Below, in pieces: positions 1 through 7,537 of a DNA stretch of 7,537 bases. Source of the stretch: Myxococcales bacterium (GTDB lineage Bacteria; Myxococcota_A; Polyangia; Polyangiales; Houyiibacteriaceae). The first letter of the stretch is position 1. Each line of letters starts with the position of its first letter. The position numbers and the translations under genes were made by a program. The stretch spans positions 1,185,202 through 1,192,738 of the forward strand of contig CP070650.1 in NCBI GenBank assembly GCA_020354595.1, read 5' to 3'. The notes beneath the pieces are model-generated. The model was not told the DNA's origin, searched no databases, and was given only the letters and a program-made list of their open reading frames with translations.

Positions 1-60
1 CCCGAGGGCTAGCCGACACAGAGTGCGCCAACATGAGTCAGGGCGCGGATTGCCGGGTAC

Positions 61-1470
61 CTAGAGTATGTACTTCGCCAAATCCTCGTCCGCGAGAATC
101 GGATCCAGCGTCGCTCTTACATAGTCGACGTCGACCACGAACTTCGAATCCGCGCGCTCCGATGCGTCGTAGGAGAGCTCTTCGAGTAGCGCTTCCATGA
201 TCGTGTAGAGGCGGCGGGCGCCGATGTTCTCGGAGCGGTTGTTCGCCTCTTCGGCATAGCCGGCGAGCGCTTCGACCGCGTCGCGCTCGAAGATGACCTC
301 GATGCCCTCGGTGGCCATCAAGGCTTGGTACTGCTTGGTAAGGGCGTTCTTGGGCTCGGTGAGGATCCGAATGAAGTCGCCCTTCTCGAGCGAGTCGAGC
401 TCGACCCGAATCGGAAAGCGACCCTGTAGCTCCGGGATCAGGTCGGCGACCTTCGAGACGTGAAAAGCACCTGCGGCGATGAACAAGATGTGGTCGGTCT
501 TCACGGAGCCGTACTTCGTGCTCACCGTCGAGCCCTCGACAATCGGAAGCAGATCGCGCTGCACGCCCTCTCGTGACACGTCGGGCCCTCCGATGCGGCG
601 GTCCGAGCCGACCTTATCGATCTCGTCCAAGAAGACGATGCCCGCCTGCTCGGTTCGTTGGACCGCGTCGCGTTGCACCTTGTCGTGGTCGATTAACTTC
701 TGTGCTTCTTGTTGTTTGAGCACTTCGAGCGCGTCGGGTACTTTGAGGCGACGGCGCTTGGTGCGCCCCTTGAACCCCGGCATCTGCGACATCATGTCCT
801 GCAGGTTCACCTCTTCGGTGCCGCCCGCGCCGAAGATCGTCATGAACGGGTTCTGCGTGTCGGTGACGTCCAGCTCCACCTCGACCTCGTCGAGCTCGCC
901 GTTGCGAAGCTTCTGGCGGATGTCGTTGACCTCGCTTTCGGAGTAGAAGGGCTGAGGCTGAGGCTGCTGAGGCGTGACCTGAAAGCTGAGCGGCCCGAAT
1001 TGATGCGTCTGAGGCTTCGCCTCGGGCGGAGGCTGAACGGGCGGTCTCTTCGCAGCGAGGATCATCCGGGCGAGGCGCTCCTCCGCGGCGTCCTGCGCAC
1101 GCGTCTGCACGCCTTCGAGCGCCTCCTTCTCGCAGATCTGAATCGCGTTTTCGACGAGGTCACGAATCATCGACTCGACGTCACGCCCGACGTATCCGAC
1201 CTCGGTGAATTTCGACGCTTCGACCTTCACGAACGGCGCGCGCGCGAGCTTTGCGAGCCTGCGGGCGATCTCGGTCTTACCGACGCCGGTGGGCCCGATC
1301 ATGATGATGTTGCGGGGCGCGATCTCGTCGCGTAGGTCGCTCGTGACCTGCTGACGGCGCCAGCGGTTGCGAAGTGCGATCGCGACGGCGCGCTTGGCCT
1401 TGTGCTGACCGATGATGTACCGGTCGAGCTCGCCAACCGTCTCTCGTGGGGTGAAGTTCCCGTGCGTCAT
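61..1470 (-). CDS. hslU: ATP-dependent protease HslVU, ATPase/unfoldase subunit HslU (ClpY)
   Basis: HslU is the hexameric AAA+ unfoldase that recognises substrates, threads them and activates HslV. The 469-residue sequence has Walker A GPTGVGKT (59-66), the pore loop GYVG (92-95), Walker [10 protein letters not shown] (278-286), sensor 1 around IAAGAF (331-336), the arginine finger in [12 protein letters not shown] (Arg351) and sensor 2 in GARRL (417-421). The C-terminus LAKYIL matches the tail that docks into HslV. The I domain lies at about 110-270 and contains a Pro/Gln-rich stretch (142-175); it accounts for most of the roughly 26 residues by which the protein exceeds E. coli HslU (443). 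The ATG at 1470 sits 8 nt after a strong GAGGAG site inside hslV and begins at the expected place before [17 protein letters not shown]. It is the last recognisable gene of the run. Confidence 0.98.
   Translation of the reverse strand: MTHGNFTPRETVGELDRYIIGQHKAKRAVAIALRNRWRRQQVTSDLRDEIAPRNIIMIGPTGVGKTEIARRLAKLARAPFVKVEASKFTEVGYVGRDVESMIRDLVENAIQICEKEALEGVQTRAQDAAEERLARMILAAKRPPVQPPPEAKPQTHQFGPLSFQVTPQQPQPQPFYSESEVNDIRQKLRNGELDEVEVELDVTDTQNPFMTIFGAGGTEEVNLQDMMSQMPGFKGRTKRRRLKVPDALEVLKQQEAQKLIDHDKVQRDAVQRTEQAGIVFLDEIDKVGSDRRIGGPDVSREGVQRDLLPIVEGSTVSTKYGSVKTDHILFIAAGAFHVSKVADLIPELQGRFPIRVELDSLEKGDFIRILTEPKNALTKQYQALMATEGIEVIFERDAVEALAGYAEEANNRSENIGARRLYTIMEALLEELSYDASERADSKFVVDVDYVRATLDPILADEDLAKYIL
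950..966 (-). repeat. Short GGCTGA tandem repeat in hslU
   Basis: On the plus strand GGCTGA occurs twice in full, followed by a partial third copy. Read on the coding strand it encodes the alternating Gln-Pro run at about HslU residues 169-174, inside the I-domain insert. Such a hexamer repeat could expand or contract by slippage without breaking the frame. Confidence 0.6.
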
Positions 1471-2021
1471 GCGCCCATCTCCTCAACGACGATTTCCTGA
1501 TTGGTATAGACGCAGATCTCGCCGGCGATCTCCAAAGACCGGCGCGCAATCTCCGGGGCGGACAAATCACTGTTGCGCACGAGCGCCCTCGCTGCCGCGA
1601 GCGCATAGGAACCGCCCGAGCCAATCGCGATGACGCCTTCGTCCGGCTCGACGACATCCCCAGTGCCGCTGATCAGCAGAGTGGCATCCTTGTCCATCAC
1701 GATCAGCATCGCCTCGAGGCGCCGGAGGTAGCGGTCGGTACGCCAATCCTTGGCGAGCTCCACCGCGGCGCGCTGGAGGCTCCCTCGGTACTCTTTGAGC
1801 TTCGCCTCGAACCGGTCGAGGAGCGTGAAGGCATCGGCGGTCGCGCCTGCGAATCCAGCCACGACTTTGCCTTCGGCGATGCGCCGGACCTTACGGGCCT
1901 GGCCCTTCATCACGGTTTGGCCGAGCGAGACTTGACCGTCGCCGGCCATGGCGGCTTTGCCGTCACGGCGGACGGCGACGATGGTCGTAGAACGGAAAAC
2001 GGGCGGATCAGGCTGGTTCAT
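1467..2021 (-). CDS. hslV: ATP-dependent protease HslVU, peptidase subunit HslV (ClpQ)
   Basis: HslV is the proteasome-beta-like threonine peptidase that forms a double hexamer and degrades proteins unfolded by HslU. The 184-residue product has the signature [20 protein letters not shown]. The nucleophile is Thr12 here, with Asp28 and Lys44 corresponding to the family's Asp17 and Lys33. [17 protein letters not shown] and [10 protein letters not shown] are conserved C-terminal features. Unlike E. coli HslV, where Thr follows the initiator Met, 11 residues ([11 protein letters not shown]) precede the Thr, so self-processing or other cleavage is needed to expose it. The start is forced: between the in-frame xerC stop and Thr12 the ATG at 2021 is the only ATG, GTG or TTG. 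No good Shine-Dalgarno sequence precedes it. The stop overlaps the hslU start by 4 bp (ATGA). Confidence 0.97.
   Translation of the reverse strand: MNQPDPPVFRSTTIVAVRRDGKAAMAGDGQVSLGQTVMKGQARKVRRIAEGKVVAGFAGATADAFTLLDRFEAKLKEYRGSLQRAAVELAKDWRTDRYLRRLEAMLIVMDKDATLLISGTGDVVEPDEGVIAIGSGGSYALAAARALVRNSDLSAPEIARRSLEIAGEICVYTNQEIVVEEMGA
1479..1484 (-). promoter_or_regulatory. Strong ribosome binding site of hslU inside hslV
   Basis: The minus strand reads GAGGAG here, 8 nt before the hslU ATG. It lies in the last codons of hslV (the Glu-Glu of the C-terminus). With the ATGA stop/start overlap this supports translational coupling, fitting the need for matched amounts of HslV and HslU. It is the best Shine-Dalgarno match in the window; the other genes have weak ones. 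Confidence 0.8.
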
Positions 2022-2033
2022 CTGGGTCGAAGG

Positions 2034-2061
2034 AACGTAAGTCGGCCTTTTGGGCTGTCAA
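2034..2061 (-). promoter_or_regulatory. Candidate promoter in front of hslV
   Basis: On the minus strand a perfect TTGACA (2056-2061), which overlaps the xerC stop codon, is followed after 16 nt by TACGTT (2034-2039). The latter keeps the three most conserved -10 bases (TA...T) but matches only 3 of 6 overall. Transcription would begin about 5-6 nt before the hslV ATG, giving an almost leaderless mRNA, which agrees with the absence of a Shine-Dalgarno sequence there. It does not resemble a sigma-32 heat-shock promoter. A chance match is quite possible. Confidence 0.25.
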
Positions 2062-3002
2062 CTACCGCCGCTCTTGTCCCGCGCCAAAGGGTGCGCCCGG
2101 TCGTAGACCTCCATCAGCCGATCGACGCTCACATGCGTGTATCGCTGCGTCGTGGAAAGGCTGGAGTGCCCCAGGAGCTCTTGAATCGAGCGAAGATCGG
2201 CCCCGGCGTCTAGCAGGTGCGTCGCACACGTGTGACGCATCGCATGGGGGTGAAGATCCCCTCGCCCGGCACCGAGTGTCCCGTGACGGCGAACGATGTT
2301 CTGAACCTGTCGAACGCTCAGCCTTCGGCCGCTCCGCGCGAGCCAAAGTGCATCGGCGTCGCCGTCCCTCGCCTTGGCGAGCATGCCCAGTCGCTCCGGC
2401 AAGTACGCCTGCAGGGCCTCCAGCGACGACTGCCCGAGTGGCACGACGCGCTCCTTGCCACCCTTGCCCAGCACACGCACTGCTCCTTCGGTGAAATCGC
2501 AGTCGCTGACGTTCATCGACGCGAGCTCTCCGACACGCACACCGGTGCCGTAGAGCGTCTCGAGGAGCGCCTGATCGCGCGCGCGAAGTGGCTTGGCGCG
2601 GCTATCGTCTTTTGGCGGCGCTTCCATGACCCGAAACGCCTGGTCGACCGTGAGGAATCGCGGCAGGCCCTTCGGGACCTTCGGCGACTTCAGGCCCGAC
2701 GCCGGGTTCACGTCGATGATCTGGCGTTTGAGGAGGAACTTGAAGAACGAGCGAATGGCGCTGACCTTCTTCTTCATCGTGCTCGCCTGATTGTCTCGAA
2801 AGAGGTTCGATAGGAACCCACGCAAGGCGACGATGTCGAGCTTCCGCGCGTCCGCCGGCAGCCTCTCCTCGCGCACGTAGTCGCGGAAGCTCCTGAGATC
2901 GCGAATGTACGTCTCGACGGTGCGTGCCGAGCTCCTGCGCTCATCCCGGAGGTACTGAGCGAAGGCTTCGATCTGCTGGTCGAGCGGATCCGAGGCGCCC
3001 AT
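2058..3002 (-). CDS. xerC: Tyrosine recombinase XerC
   Basis: This is a 314-residue tyrosine recombinase of the Xer type, which resolves chromosome dimers at dif together with XerD and the FtsK translocase. The N-terminal SAM-like core-binding domain spans about residues 8-95 and the catalytic domain about 115-300. All six catalytic positions are visible: Arg156 in TGVRVGEL, Lys180 in [13 protein letters not shown], His253 and Arg256 in [14 protein letters not shown], His279 in LLGHSS, and the nucleophile Tyr288 in TTQRYTHV. Size and motifs are those of housekeeping Xer proteins, not of a phage integrase. XerC rather than XerD is chosen from the conserved position between trmFO and hslV, where B. 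subtilis has codV; sequence alone does not separate the two firmly. The ATG at 3002 lies 62 bp inside trmFO, preceded by a weak TAGAG site. No dif site was recognised in the window. Confidence 0.94.
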   Translation of the reverse strand: MGASDPLDQQIEAFAQYLRDERRSSARTVETYIRDLRSFRDYVREERLPADARKLDIVALRGFLSNLFRDNQASTMKKKVSAIRSFFKFLLKRQIIDVNPASGLKSPKVPKGLPRFLTVDQAFRVMEAPPKDDSRAKPLRARDQALLETLYGTGVRVGELASMNVSDCDFTEGAVRVLGKGGKERVVPLGQSSLEALQAYLPERLGMLAKARDGDADALWLARSGRRLSVRQVQNIVRRHGTLGAGRGDLHPHAMRHTCATHLLDAGADLRSIQELLGHSSLSTTQRYTHVSVDRLMEVYDRAHPLARDKSGGS

Positions 3003-4320
3003 CGTTCGACTCTACCACGTTGGCCAACCAAGCCCCGAGATCCTGCAAGGCGCGCTCCGACTGCTTGTCGCGACGCGCACGCTTTTTCATTCGCCGCCCC
3101 TCGAACGGCGGCACCATGCTCCACATGACGTTCGATGGTTGGAAGTCGTCGTTTGGATCACGCAAGTGGCCGACCATGCCGCCCAACATCGTCGTCCGCG
3201 GCGGAAACGAAAACGACAACCCGTGTTTCTCGTGCGCCAGCTTGATGCCCAAGAGCATCCCGCACGCCGCGCTTTCGACATAGCCTTCGACGCCGCTGAT
3301 CTGCCCTGCCAAATAGACGCCCGGCTGGCTCACGAGCGCGAGGTCGTCGTCGAGCACCTTGGGCGAGTCGACGAAGGTGTTGCGGTGCACGCTCCCCAGC
3401 CGTTCGAACTCGGCGTTTTCCAAGCCAGGGATCGTCCGGAACACGCGCTTCTGCTCGGGCCACTTCATTCGCGTCTGAAAGCCCACCATGTTGAACGCGG
3501 TGCCCGCCTCATCTTCCTGCCGAAGCTGAACCACCGCGTGCGGCCAGCGCCCCGTGCGCGGGTCGGTGAGCCCAACCGGCTTCATGCAACCAAAGGACAG
3601 AGTCTTCGCACCGCGAGACGCCATCACCTCGATCGGGAGGCAACCTTCGAAATAGCGCACGTTCTCGAATTCGCGCGGGGTCACTTTCTCGGCATCGAGG
3701 ACCAATTGCACGAACGCTTCGTACTCTTGCTGATTCAGCGGGCAGTTCACGTAGGCTGCATCGCCGCCCTTGTCGTACCGCGATGCCCAGAACGCCTTGC
3801 CGAAGTCGATCGACTCGGCCGCCACGATCGGCGCAATGGCGTCGTAGTAGGCCAGATGCTCGGCGCCTACGGCGGCGGCGATGTCGTCGGCAAGCCCGCC
3901 CGCCGTCAGCGGTCCCGTCGCGATGACCGTCGGCCGCGCCTCGGGAATGCGGTCGACCACTTCATTAACTACTTCGATGAGTGGATGAGTCTGGATCCGT
4001 CTCGTGATCTCCGCGCTGAACTGCTCCCGGTCGACCGCAAACGCACCGCCCGCCGGGACGCGATGAAGCTCCCCCACCTCCATGACGAGCGAGCCCGTGT
4101 GCCGCATCTCCTCATTGAGCTGCCCAACCGCGTTGTGAATCGCTGCCCCCCGGAACGAATTCGAGCACACGAGCTCGGCCATGTGGTCCGAGTGCTGCGC
4201 GGGCGTGCGCGAGGTTGGCTTCTGCTCGATCAAACGCACCCGCACCCCGCGCTCCGCGAGCTGCCACGCGCACTCGGTGCCGGCGAGGCCGGCGCCAATC
4301 ACGACTACATCAGCCACCAC
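2941..4320 (-). CDS. trmFO: FAD/folate-dependent tRNA (uracil-54-C5)-methyltransferase TrmFO
   Basis: TrmFO (formerly Gid) makes 5-methyluridine at position 54 of the tRNA T loop, taking the methylene from 5,10-methylenetetrahydrofolate and electrons from reduced FAD. The 459-residue product starts with the dinucleotide-binding motif [10 protein letters not shown] (5-14). It contains [11 protein letters not shown] with Cys52 and [12 protein letters not shown] with Cys227, matching the two cysteines important in the B. subtilis enzyme. [28 protein letters not shown]-like VHRNTF, and [18 protein letters not shown] (338-353) are all family signatures. The start is GTG at 4318-4320; a second GTG one codon on is equally possible, and both follow a weak TAGAG site. 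About 17 residues after position 440 form a basic, low-complexity tail that reads through the first codons of xerC and looks unlike the family core. Confidence 0.97.
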   Translation of the reverse strand: MVADVVVIGAGLAGTECAWQLAERGVRVRLIEQKPTSRTPAQHSDHMAELVCSNSFRGAAIHNAVGQLNEEMRHTGSLVMEVGELHRVPAGGAFAVDREQFSAEITRRIQTHPLIEVVNEVVDRIPEARPTVIATGPLTAGGLADDIAAAVGAEHLAYYDAIAPIVAAESIDFGKAFWASRYDKGGDAAYVNCPLNQQEYEAFVQLVLDAEKVTPREFENVRYFEGCLPIEVMASRGAKTLSFGCMKPVGLTDPRTGRWPHAVVQLRQEDEAGTAFNMVGFQTRMKWPEQKRVFRTIPGLENAEFERLGSVHRNTFVDSPKVLDDDLALVSQPGVYLAGQISGVEGYVESAACGMLLGIKLAHEKHGLSFSFPPRTTMLGGMVGHLRDPNDDFQPSNVMWSMVPPFEGRRMKKRARRDKQSERALQDLGAWLANVVESNDGRLGSARPADRSLRSVPPG

Positions 4321-4326
4321 GGAACT

Positions 4327-6720
4327 CTAGCCCGTTGCGGAGCCGGCCGCAGGGGGAGTCTCTTGCGACTCTTCCTCGTCACGGAGCTCGTCCGGATCAT
4401 AGGCGCGCTGAAAGTCGCACGTCTCGTTGACGCACTCGAGCTTGGGGTTCTTCTTGCCCCCCTTGGCAATCAAGAAGTCCGTGCCGCACTTCGGACACGC
4501 CTGGCCGATCGGCTTCTGCCAGACGCGGAAGTCACACGGCTCCTCCGAACGGTAGTTCGTGCATCCGTAGAAGGGACGCCCACGCCCCTTGGGTTTGATC
4601 GCAATGATGTCGCCGGTCTTGCACTTCGGACACTTGTAGCCGAGCGGGACCGGGCGGGTGTGCTTGCACTCCGGGTATCGGGAACAACCGAGGAACCAAC
4701 CGTTGCGACCCCAGCGCTTGGTCATCTTGGCGCCGCACTCGTGGCAATCGTAGTCGGTGAGCTCGGGCTCTTTGGGCTCTTCGATTTCGCCGTCCGGTCC
4801 GATATTGAGGGTGTAGCGGCACTCCGGATACTTCGTGCACCCGATGAACGGCCCGTTGCGGCCCCAGCGCTTGACGAGCGGGTCGCCGGATTCGGGGCAG
4901 TCCTGCCCAATCTCTTCGGGCTCGGGCCACCACTTCCCCTTTTGCTCGACGGCATGGGCGATCTGCGCCTGAAGTCGTTCGTGGAAGGGCTGGAGCACGT
5001 CGAGCCGCTTCGCGCGCGCCTCGGCCACGGCGTCGAGGTCGTCCTCGAGCTTGCGTGTGAACCCGATGTCGGCGAGGTCGAAGTTGTCCGCGACCAGCTT
5101 GTCGATGACCAGGGTGCCGAGCGGCGTCGGAACGAGCTTGTTGCCGTCCTTCTGCACGTAAGCACGCTGTTCGACCTTGCTGATGATCTCTGCGTAGGTG
5201 CTCGGACGGCCAATGCCTTCTTCCTCGAGCTTCTTCACCAGAGTGGCCTCGGTGAAGAGAGGCGGCGGCTCGGTTTGCTTGTGGTGCAACTGCGCGCCCG
5301 GCGGAATCACGAGGTGAAGCATCTCGCCCTCGGTGAGCTCCGGAAGGCTGTCGTCGTCGGTCCGATCTTCGGGACTCGGCTCCTCGCCCGCCAGCTCGGC
5401 GGTCGCCCCGTATACCGCGCGCCACCCGGGCTCCTTCAGCACGCTGCCGCTAGCCCGGAGGCCATAGATTCGCTTGCCGGCCGTCGCCTCGATGTCCACG
5501 CCGGTCTGGTCGAACACCGCAGGAGTCATCTGCGATGCGATGAACCGATCCCAGACGAGCTTGTAGAGCTTGCGTTGCTCGTCTTTCAGATACTTGCTCA
5601 CCGCTTCCGGCGGCAGGTCCAGGCTCGTCGGGCGGATCGCCTCGTGCGCGTCTTGAACGTTTTGCTTCTTCGTCTTGAAGACATTGGGCTTCTCGGGAAC
5701 GAATTCCTTGCCGTACTTCTTGCCGATGTACTTGCGCGCTTCGTTCACGGCATCGGGCGAGAGCCTCACGCTGTCGGTGCGCATGTAGGTGATCAGACCG
5801 ACCGTCTCGGCGTTTTTGCCCCGGCCGAGCGTGATGCCTTCATACAGCTGCTGCGCGATGCGCATGGTCCGCTTCGGCTGCATGCTCAACCTGTTGGCGG
5901 CATCCTGCTGAAGCTTGGAGGTCGTGTACGGCGCAGGCGCTTTTCGCGAAGTCTTTCGCTTGGTGATTTCCCCGACCTTGTAGTCGGCGGCTTTCAGGTC
6001 GTTCACGTACCGAGTCGCATCGGCTTCGTTGAGCGCAGCCAAACGCGAGCCCACCTTGTCGAGCTTCTTGCCGTCGACGCTCTGGAGCGCGGCCATGAAG
6101 GAATGGGGCTTCTCCCCCTTGAGCCGCGCGTCGACGAGCCAGTAGTCGGTCGCCACGAATGCCTCTCGCTCGTGTTGGCGCTCGACGATGATTCGAAGTG
6201 CCGGCGTCTGAACGCGCCCCGCGGAGAGACCGAACGCGAGCTTCTTCCACAATAGGCTCGACAGGGGATAGCCGCCGATGCGGTCGAGCACGCGGCGTGT
6301 GCGCTGGGCCTCGTAGAGGTTCGAATCGAGGTCACGGGGACGCTCGAGGCCCTCCTTTACTCCCCGCTTGGTGATCTCCTCGAAAAGGACGCGCTTGATT
6401 TCGGCCTGTTTGTTGGCCTTGGCCGCGACCTCCATGAGGTGGTACGCGATCGCCTCTCCCTCGCGATCGGGGTCGGTGGCCAGCAGGACCTTGTCGGCCT
6501 TCTTCGCCGCGGCCCGAATCGCTTTGACGACCTCGGTTTTCCCTTTTTCCTCTAGAAGCTCGTAGGTTTCCTGGAACCCGTGGTCGATGTCGACACCCCC
6601 GCGCTTGGGGAGGTCCTTGATGTGGCCTTTGGACGCAAGAACCTCGTAGCCGTCGCCGACGTACTTCTTGATCGTCTTCGCCTTCGCAGGGGACTCCACG
6701 ATGAGGAGGGTTTTGGCCAT
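4327..6720 (-). CDS. topA: DNA topoisomerase I (type IA)
   Basis: TopA relaxes negative supercoils by passing a strand through a transient single-strand break held on a tyrosine. The 797-residue protein opens with the toprim domain: VESPAKAKTI with Glu9, and TDPDREGEA with the metal-binding acids Asp83, Asp85 and Glu87. The active-site stretch GLITYMRTDS places the catalytic Tyr at 312 and the supporting Arg at 314. LSAGRVQTPALRII (165-178) and EEGIGRPSTYAEII (500-513) are further type IA signatures. The C-terminus carries four zinc-ribbon-like units: Cys608/628/634 (the second ligand is Ser611), Cys659/662/679/685, Cys697/700/720/729 and Cys742/745/763/768. It ends in an acidic tail. Length lies between B. 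subtilis (about 690) and E. coli (865). The ATG at 6720 directly precedes AKTLLIVESPAK, the canonical N-terminus; only a weak AAAGAA-type ribosome site precedes it. trmFO starts 6 bp after the TAG stop. Confidence 0.98.
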   Translation of the reverse strand: MAKTLLIVESPAKAKTIKKYVGDGYEVLASKGHIKDLPKRGGVDIDHGFQETYELLEEKGKTEVVKAIRAAAKKADKVLLATDPDREGEAIAYHLMEVAAKANKQAEIKRVLFEEITKRGVKEGLERPRDLDSNLYEAQRTRRVLDRIGGYPLSSLLWKKLAFGLSAGRVQTPALRIIVERQHEREAFVATDYWLVDARLKGEKPHSFMAALQSVDGKKLDKVGSRLAALNEADATRYVNDLKAADYKVGEITKRKTSRKAPAPYTTSKLQQDAANRLSMQPKRTMRIAQQLYEGITLGRGKNAETVGLITYMRTDSVRLSPDAVNEARKYIGKKYGKEFVPEKPNVFKTKKQNVQDAHEAIRPTSLDLPPEAVSKYLKDEQRKLYKLVWDRFIASQMTPAVFDQTGVDIEATAGKRIYGLRASGSVLKEPGWRAVYGATAELAGEEPSPEDRTDDDSLPELTEGEMLHLVIPPGAQLHHKQTEPPPLFTEATLVKKLEEEGIGRPSTYAEIISKVEQRAYVQKDGNKLVPTPLGTLVIDKLVADNFDLADIGFTRKLEDDLDAVAEARAKRLDVLQPFHERLQAQIAHAVEQKGKWWPEPEEIGQDCPESGDPLVKRWGRNGPFIGCTKYPECRYTLNIGPDGEIEEPKEPELTDYDCHECGAKMTKRWGRNGWFLGCSRYPECKHTRPVPLGYKCPKCKTGDIIAIKPKGRGRPFYGCTNYRSEEPCDFRVWQKPIGQACPKCGTDFLIAKGGKKNPKLECVNETCDFQRAYDPDELRDEEESQETPPAAGSATG

Positions 6721-6730
6721 CGAATTCTTT

Positions 6731-7537
6731 CTAGTAAGGCTTCCTGCTAGCTCGGCAACGTTGGTACCGGCCCCCCGGCTTCTCCTCGATCAACCCCCGA
6801 ACGAGCAGCTGCAGAATAGACTGCTGGACCTCGAAGGCTGGAATTCCGGTGCGTTGGCAGAGCTCGTCCGCGTGACGCGCCCGGCCGGCAAGGCTCTGGA
6901 GGATCGTGTGCTCGGATTGACTCAACTCTCTGAAATCTTTGCTTTCTTCGTTCTCGAGGCTCGACGAGGCGGCCTCTGCGCCCCGCTGCGGCGCGGACTC
7001 GGATAGGACATCGTCCGGGGCCGTGCAAATCCTCGCCCCGGCGCGGAGGAGCCTCAGAGTGCCCGATCCCCGCGGATCCCAAGGGGAAGCGGGCGTCGCG
7101 AAAACCGGCCGACCGAGCGCCCGAGCGGCGCTTGCCGTGGACAGCGCCCCCGAGCGCACGGGCGCTTGAACGACGACGGTCGCCCGACCGAGCGCCGCGA
7201 TCAGACGGTTCCGCGTGAGGAAACGCCCACGCTGAGCGGACGCGCCATCTTCCACCTCGGTGAAGAGGCAGCCGCTCTCGATCACGCGCGCAAACAAATC
7301 GTGATTCGTCGCGGGGTACGGCGCATCGAGCCCCGTTGGCAGCACGACGACGGTTCGCCCTCCCCCCTCGATGGCGCCCTCGTGCGCGGCGCGGTCTATC
7401 CCATTTGCGCCACCGGACACGACCACGAAGTCTCGAAGGACGGCACTGCGCCCGAGATCATACGCAAAGTCGAGCGCCTCGTCGTCGGCGCGGCGCGTCC
7501 CGACGATGGCGATTGTCCGACCGAGGTCCGGCAGCTC
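6731..7537 (-). CDS. dprA: DNA-processing protein DprA (Smf), N-terminus outside window
   Basis: DprA binds incoming single-stranded DNA in the cytoplasm during natural transformation and loads RecA on it; homologues occur widely in bacteria not known to be transformable. The visible part is 268 residues ending at a TAG; the frame runs open off the window edge, so the start and any N-terminal SAM-like domain are missing. Fragment residues about 7-177 form the Rossmann-like core: IAIVGTRRA at 9-17, SGGANGID at 41-48, AAHEGAI, GGRTVVVLPTGLD, TRNRLIAALG, SGALSTA, and a GTLRLLRAGA stretch. A Ser/Glu-rich linker follows, then a winged-helix domain (about 206-260, with ADELCQRTGI and LVRGLIEE). Several signature positions differ from the usual SGLARGID and GTNRLI forms, but the fold signature is clear. 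A GTG at 7424-7426 lies inside the core and is not a plausible start. The stop lies 10 bp before topA, suggesting cotranscription. Confidence 0.93.
   Translation of the reverse strand, partial: ELPDLGRTIAIVGTRRADDEALDFAYDLGRSAVLRDFVVVSGGANGIDRAAHEGAIEGGGRTVVVLPTGLDAPYPATNHDLFARVIESGCLFTEVEDGASAQRGRFLTRNRLIAALGRATVVVQAPVRSGALSTASAARALGRPVFATPASPWDPRGSGTLRLLRAGARICTAPDDVLSESAPQRGAEAASSSLENEESKDFRELSQSEHTILQSLAGRARHADELCQRTGIPAFEVQQSILQLLVRGLIEEKPGGRYQRCRASRKPY

Noticed and set aside
1..34. A possible gene start on the minus strand (ATG at 32-34) running off the window, where argB or another gene might follow hslU.
   Set aside because: Only about eleven codons are visible, with no ribosome site and no match to the N-terminus of a protein I know.
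1..60. A terminator after hslU.
   Set aside because: The GGCTAGCC palindrome at 8-15 has no spacer, no extended stem and no T run, so it is not a credible intrinsic terminator.
709..1335. A 208-codon plus-strand open frame opposite hslU.
   Set aside because: It is a shadow of hslU with Arg/Leu-rich composition and no family signature; the HslU motifs on the other strand are complete.
2058..3002. The tyrosine recombinase as a sign of a mobile element or integron.
   Set aside because: It has Xer length and motifs, lies in a conserved housekeeping gene run, and no attachment repeats, cassette sites or phage genes are nearby.
3019..3028. A perfect 10-bp palindrome (GTTGGCCAAC) just upstream of the xerC start.
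   Set aside because: It lies in trmFO coding sequence, stands alone, and palindromes of this length occur by chance; no second copy or operator context was seen.
4318..4329. In-frame TAG between topA and trmFO, two codons before the trmFO GTG, as a possible readthrough fusion.
   Set aside because: No readthrough context or structure is visible, and both proteins have normal ends; same-frame placement has a one-in-three chance.
3139..6255. A 1038-codon open frame on the plus strand, antisense to trmFO and most of topA.
   Set aside because: Its codons align exactly with those of the two minus-strand genes, so it stays open only because those genes avoid TTA, CTA and TCA codons, as expected at high GC. 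Its translation is Arg/Leu/His-rich with no recognisable motif, while the opposite strand encodes two unmistakable enzymes.

Overview
The window is a compact run of six genes, all on the minus strand, and reads as ordinary housekeeping DNA. The DNA is GC-rich with strong G/C preference at third codon positions. In transcription order (high to low coordinates) the genes are dprA (5' end outside the window), topA, trmFO, xerC, hslV and hslU. Junctions are tight: a 10-bp gap, a 6-bp gap, a 62-bp overlap, a 36-bp gap and a 4-bp overlap. This is what a single operon would look like. The only candidate internal promoter lies in the 36-bp xerC-hslV gap.

The same order (dprA/smf-topA-trmFO/gid-xerC/codV-hslV/clpQ-hslU/clpY) is the known order in Bacillus subtilis, where codY follows, and the topA/trmFO/xerC/hslVU block also recurs in delta-proteobacterial lineages. 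A GC-rich genome, a folate-dependent TrmFO rather than TrmA, and an HslV with Thr as nucleophile behind a short N-terminal extension point to a Myxococcota/Deltaproteobacteria-like Gram-negative. This placement is inference from protein character only; no rRNA or marker search was possible.

Region by region: 6731-7537 holds the Rossmann core and winged-helix tail of DprA, which loads RecA on incoming single-stranded DNA. 4327-6720 is topoisomerase I with a toprim domain, catalytic Tyr and four C-terminal zinc-ribbon units, one of them missing a cysteine. 2941-4320 is the flavoprotein that makes m5U54 in tRNA. 2058-3002 is a complete tyrosine recombinase of the chromosome-dimer-resolution type. 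61-2021 encodes the HslV peptidase and its HslU unfoldase, translationally coupled. Positions 1-60, downstream of hslU, show no terminator hairpin and no recognisable gene.

The genes share DNA-topology, recombination and quality-control themes (DprA, TopA, XerC), plus a tRNA modifier and a protease. They do not form one pathway, and their linkage is probably an old shared transcription unit. I found no previously undescribed system. The points worth a second look are small: the forced HslV propeptide, the possible near-leaderless promoter before hslV, the Pro/Gln-rich insert in HslU, the degenerate first zinc ribbon in TopA, and the trmFO/xerC overlap.
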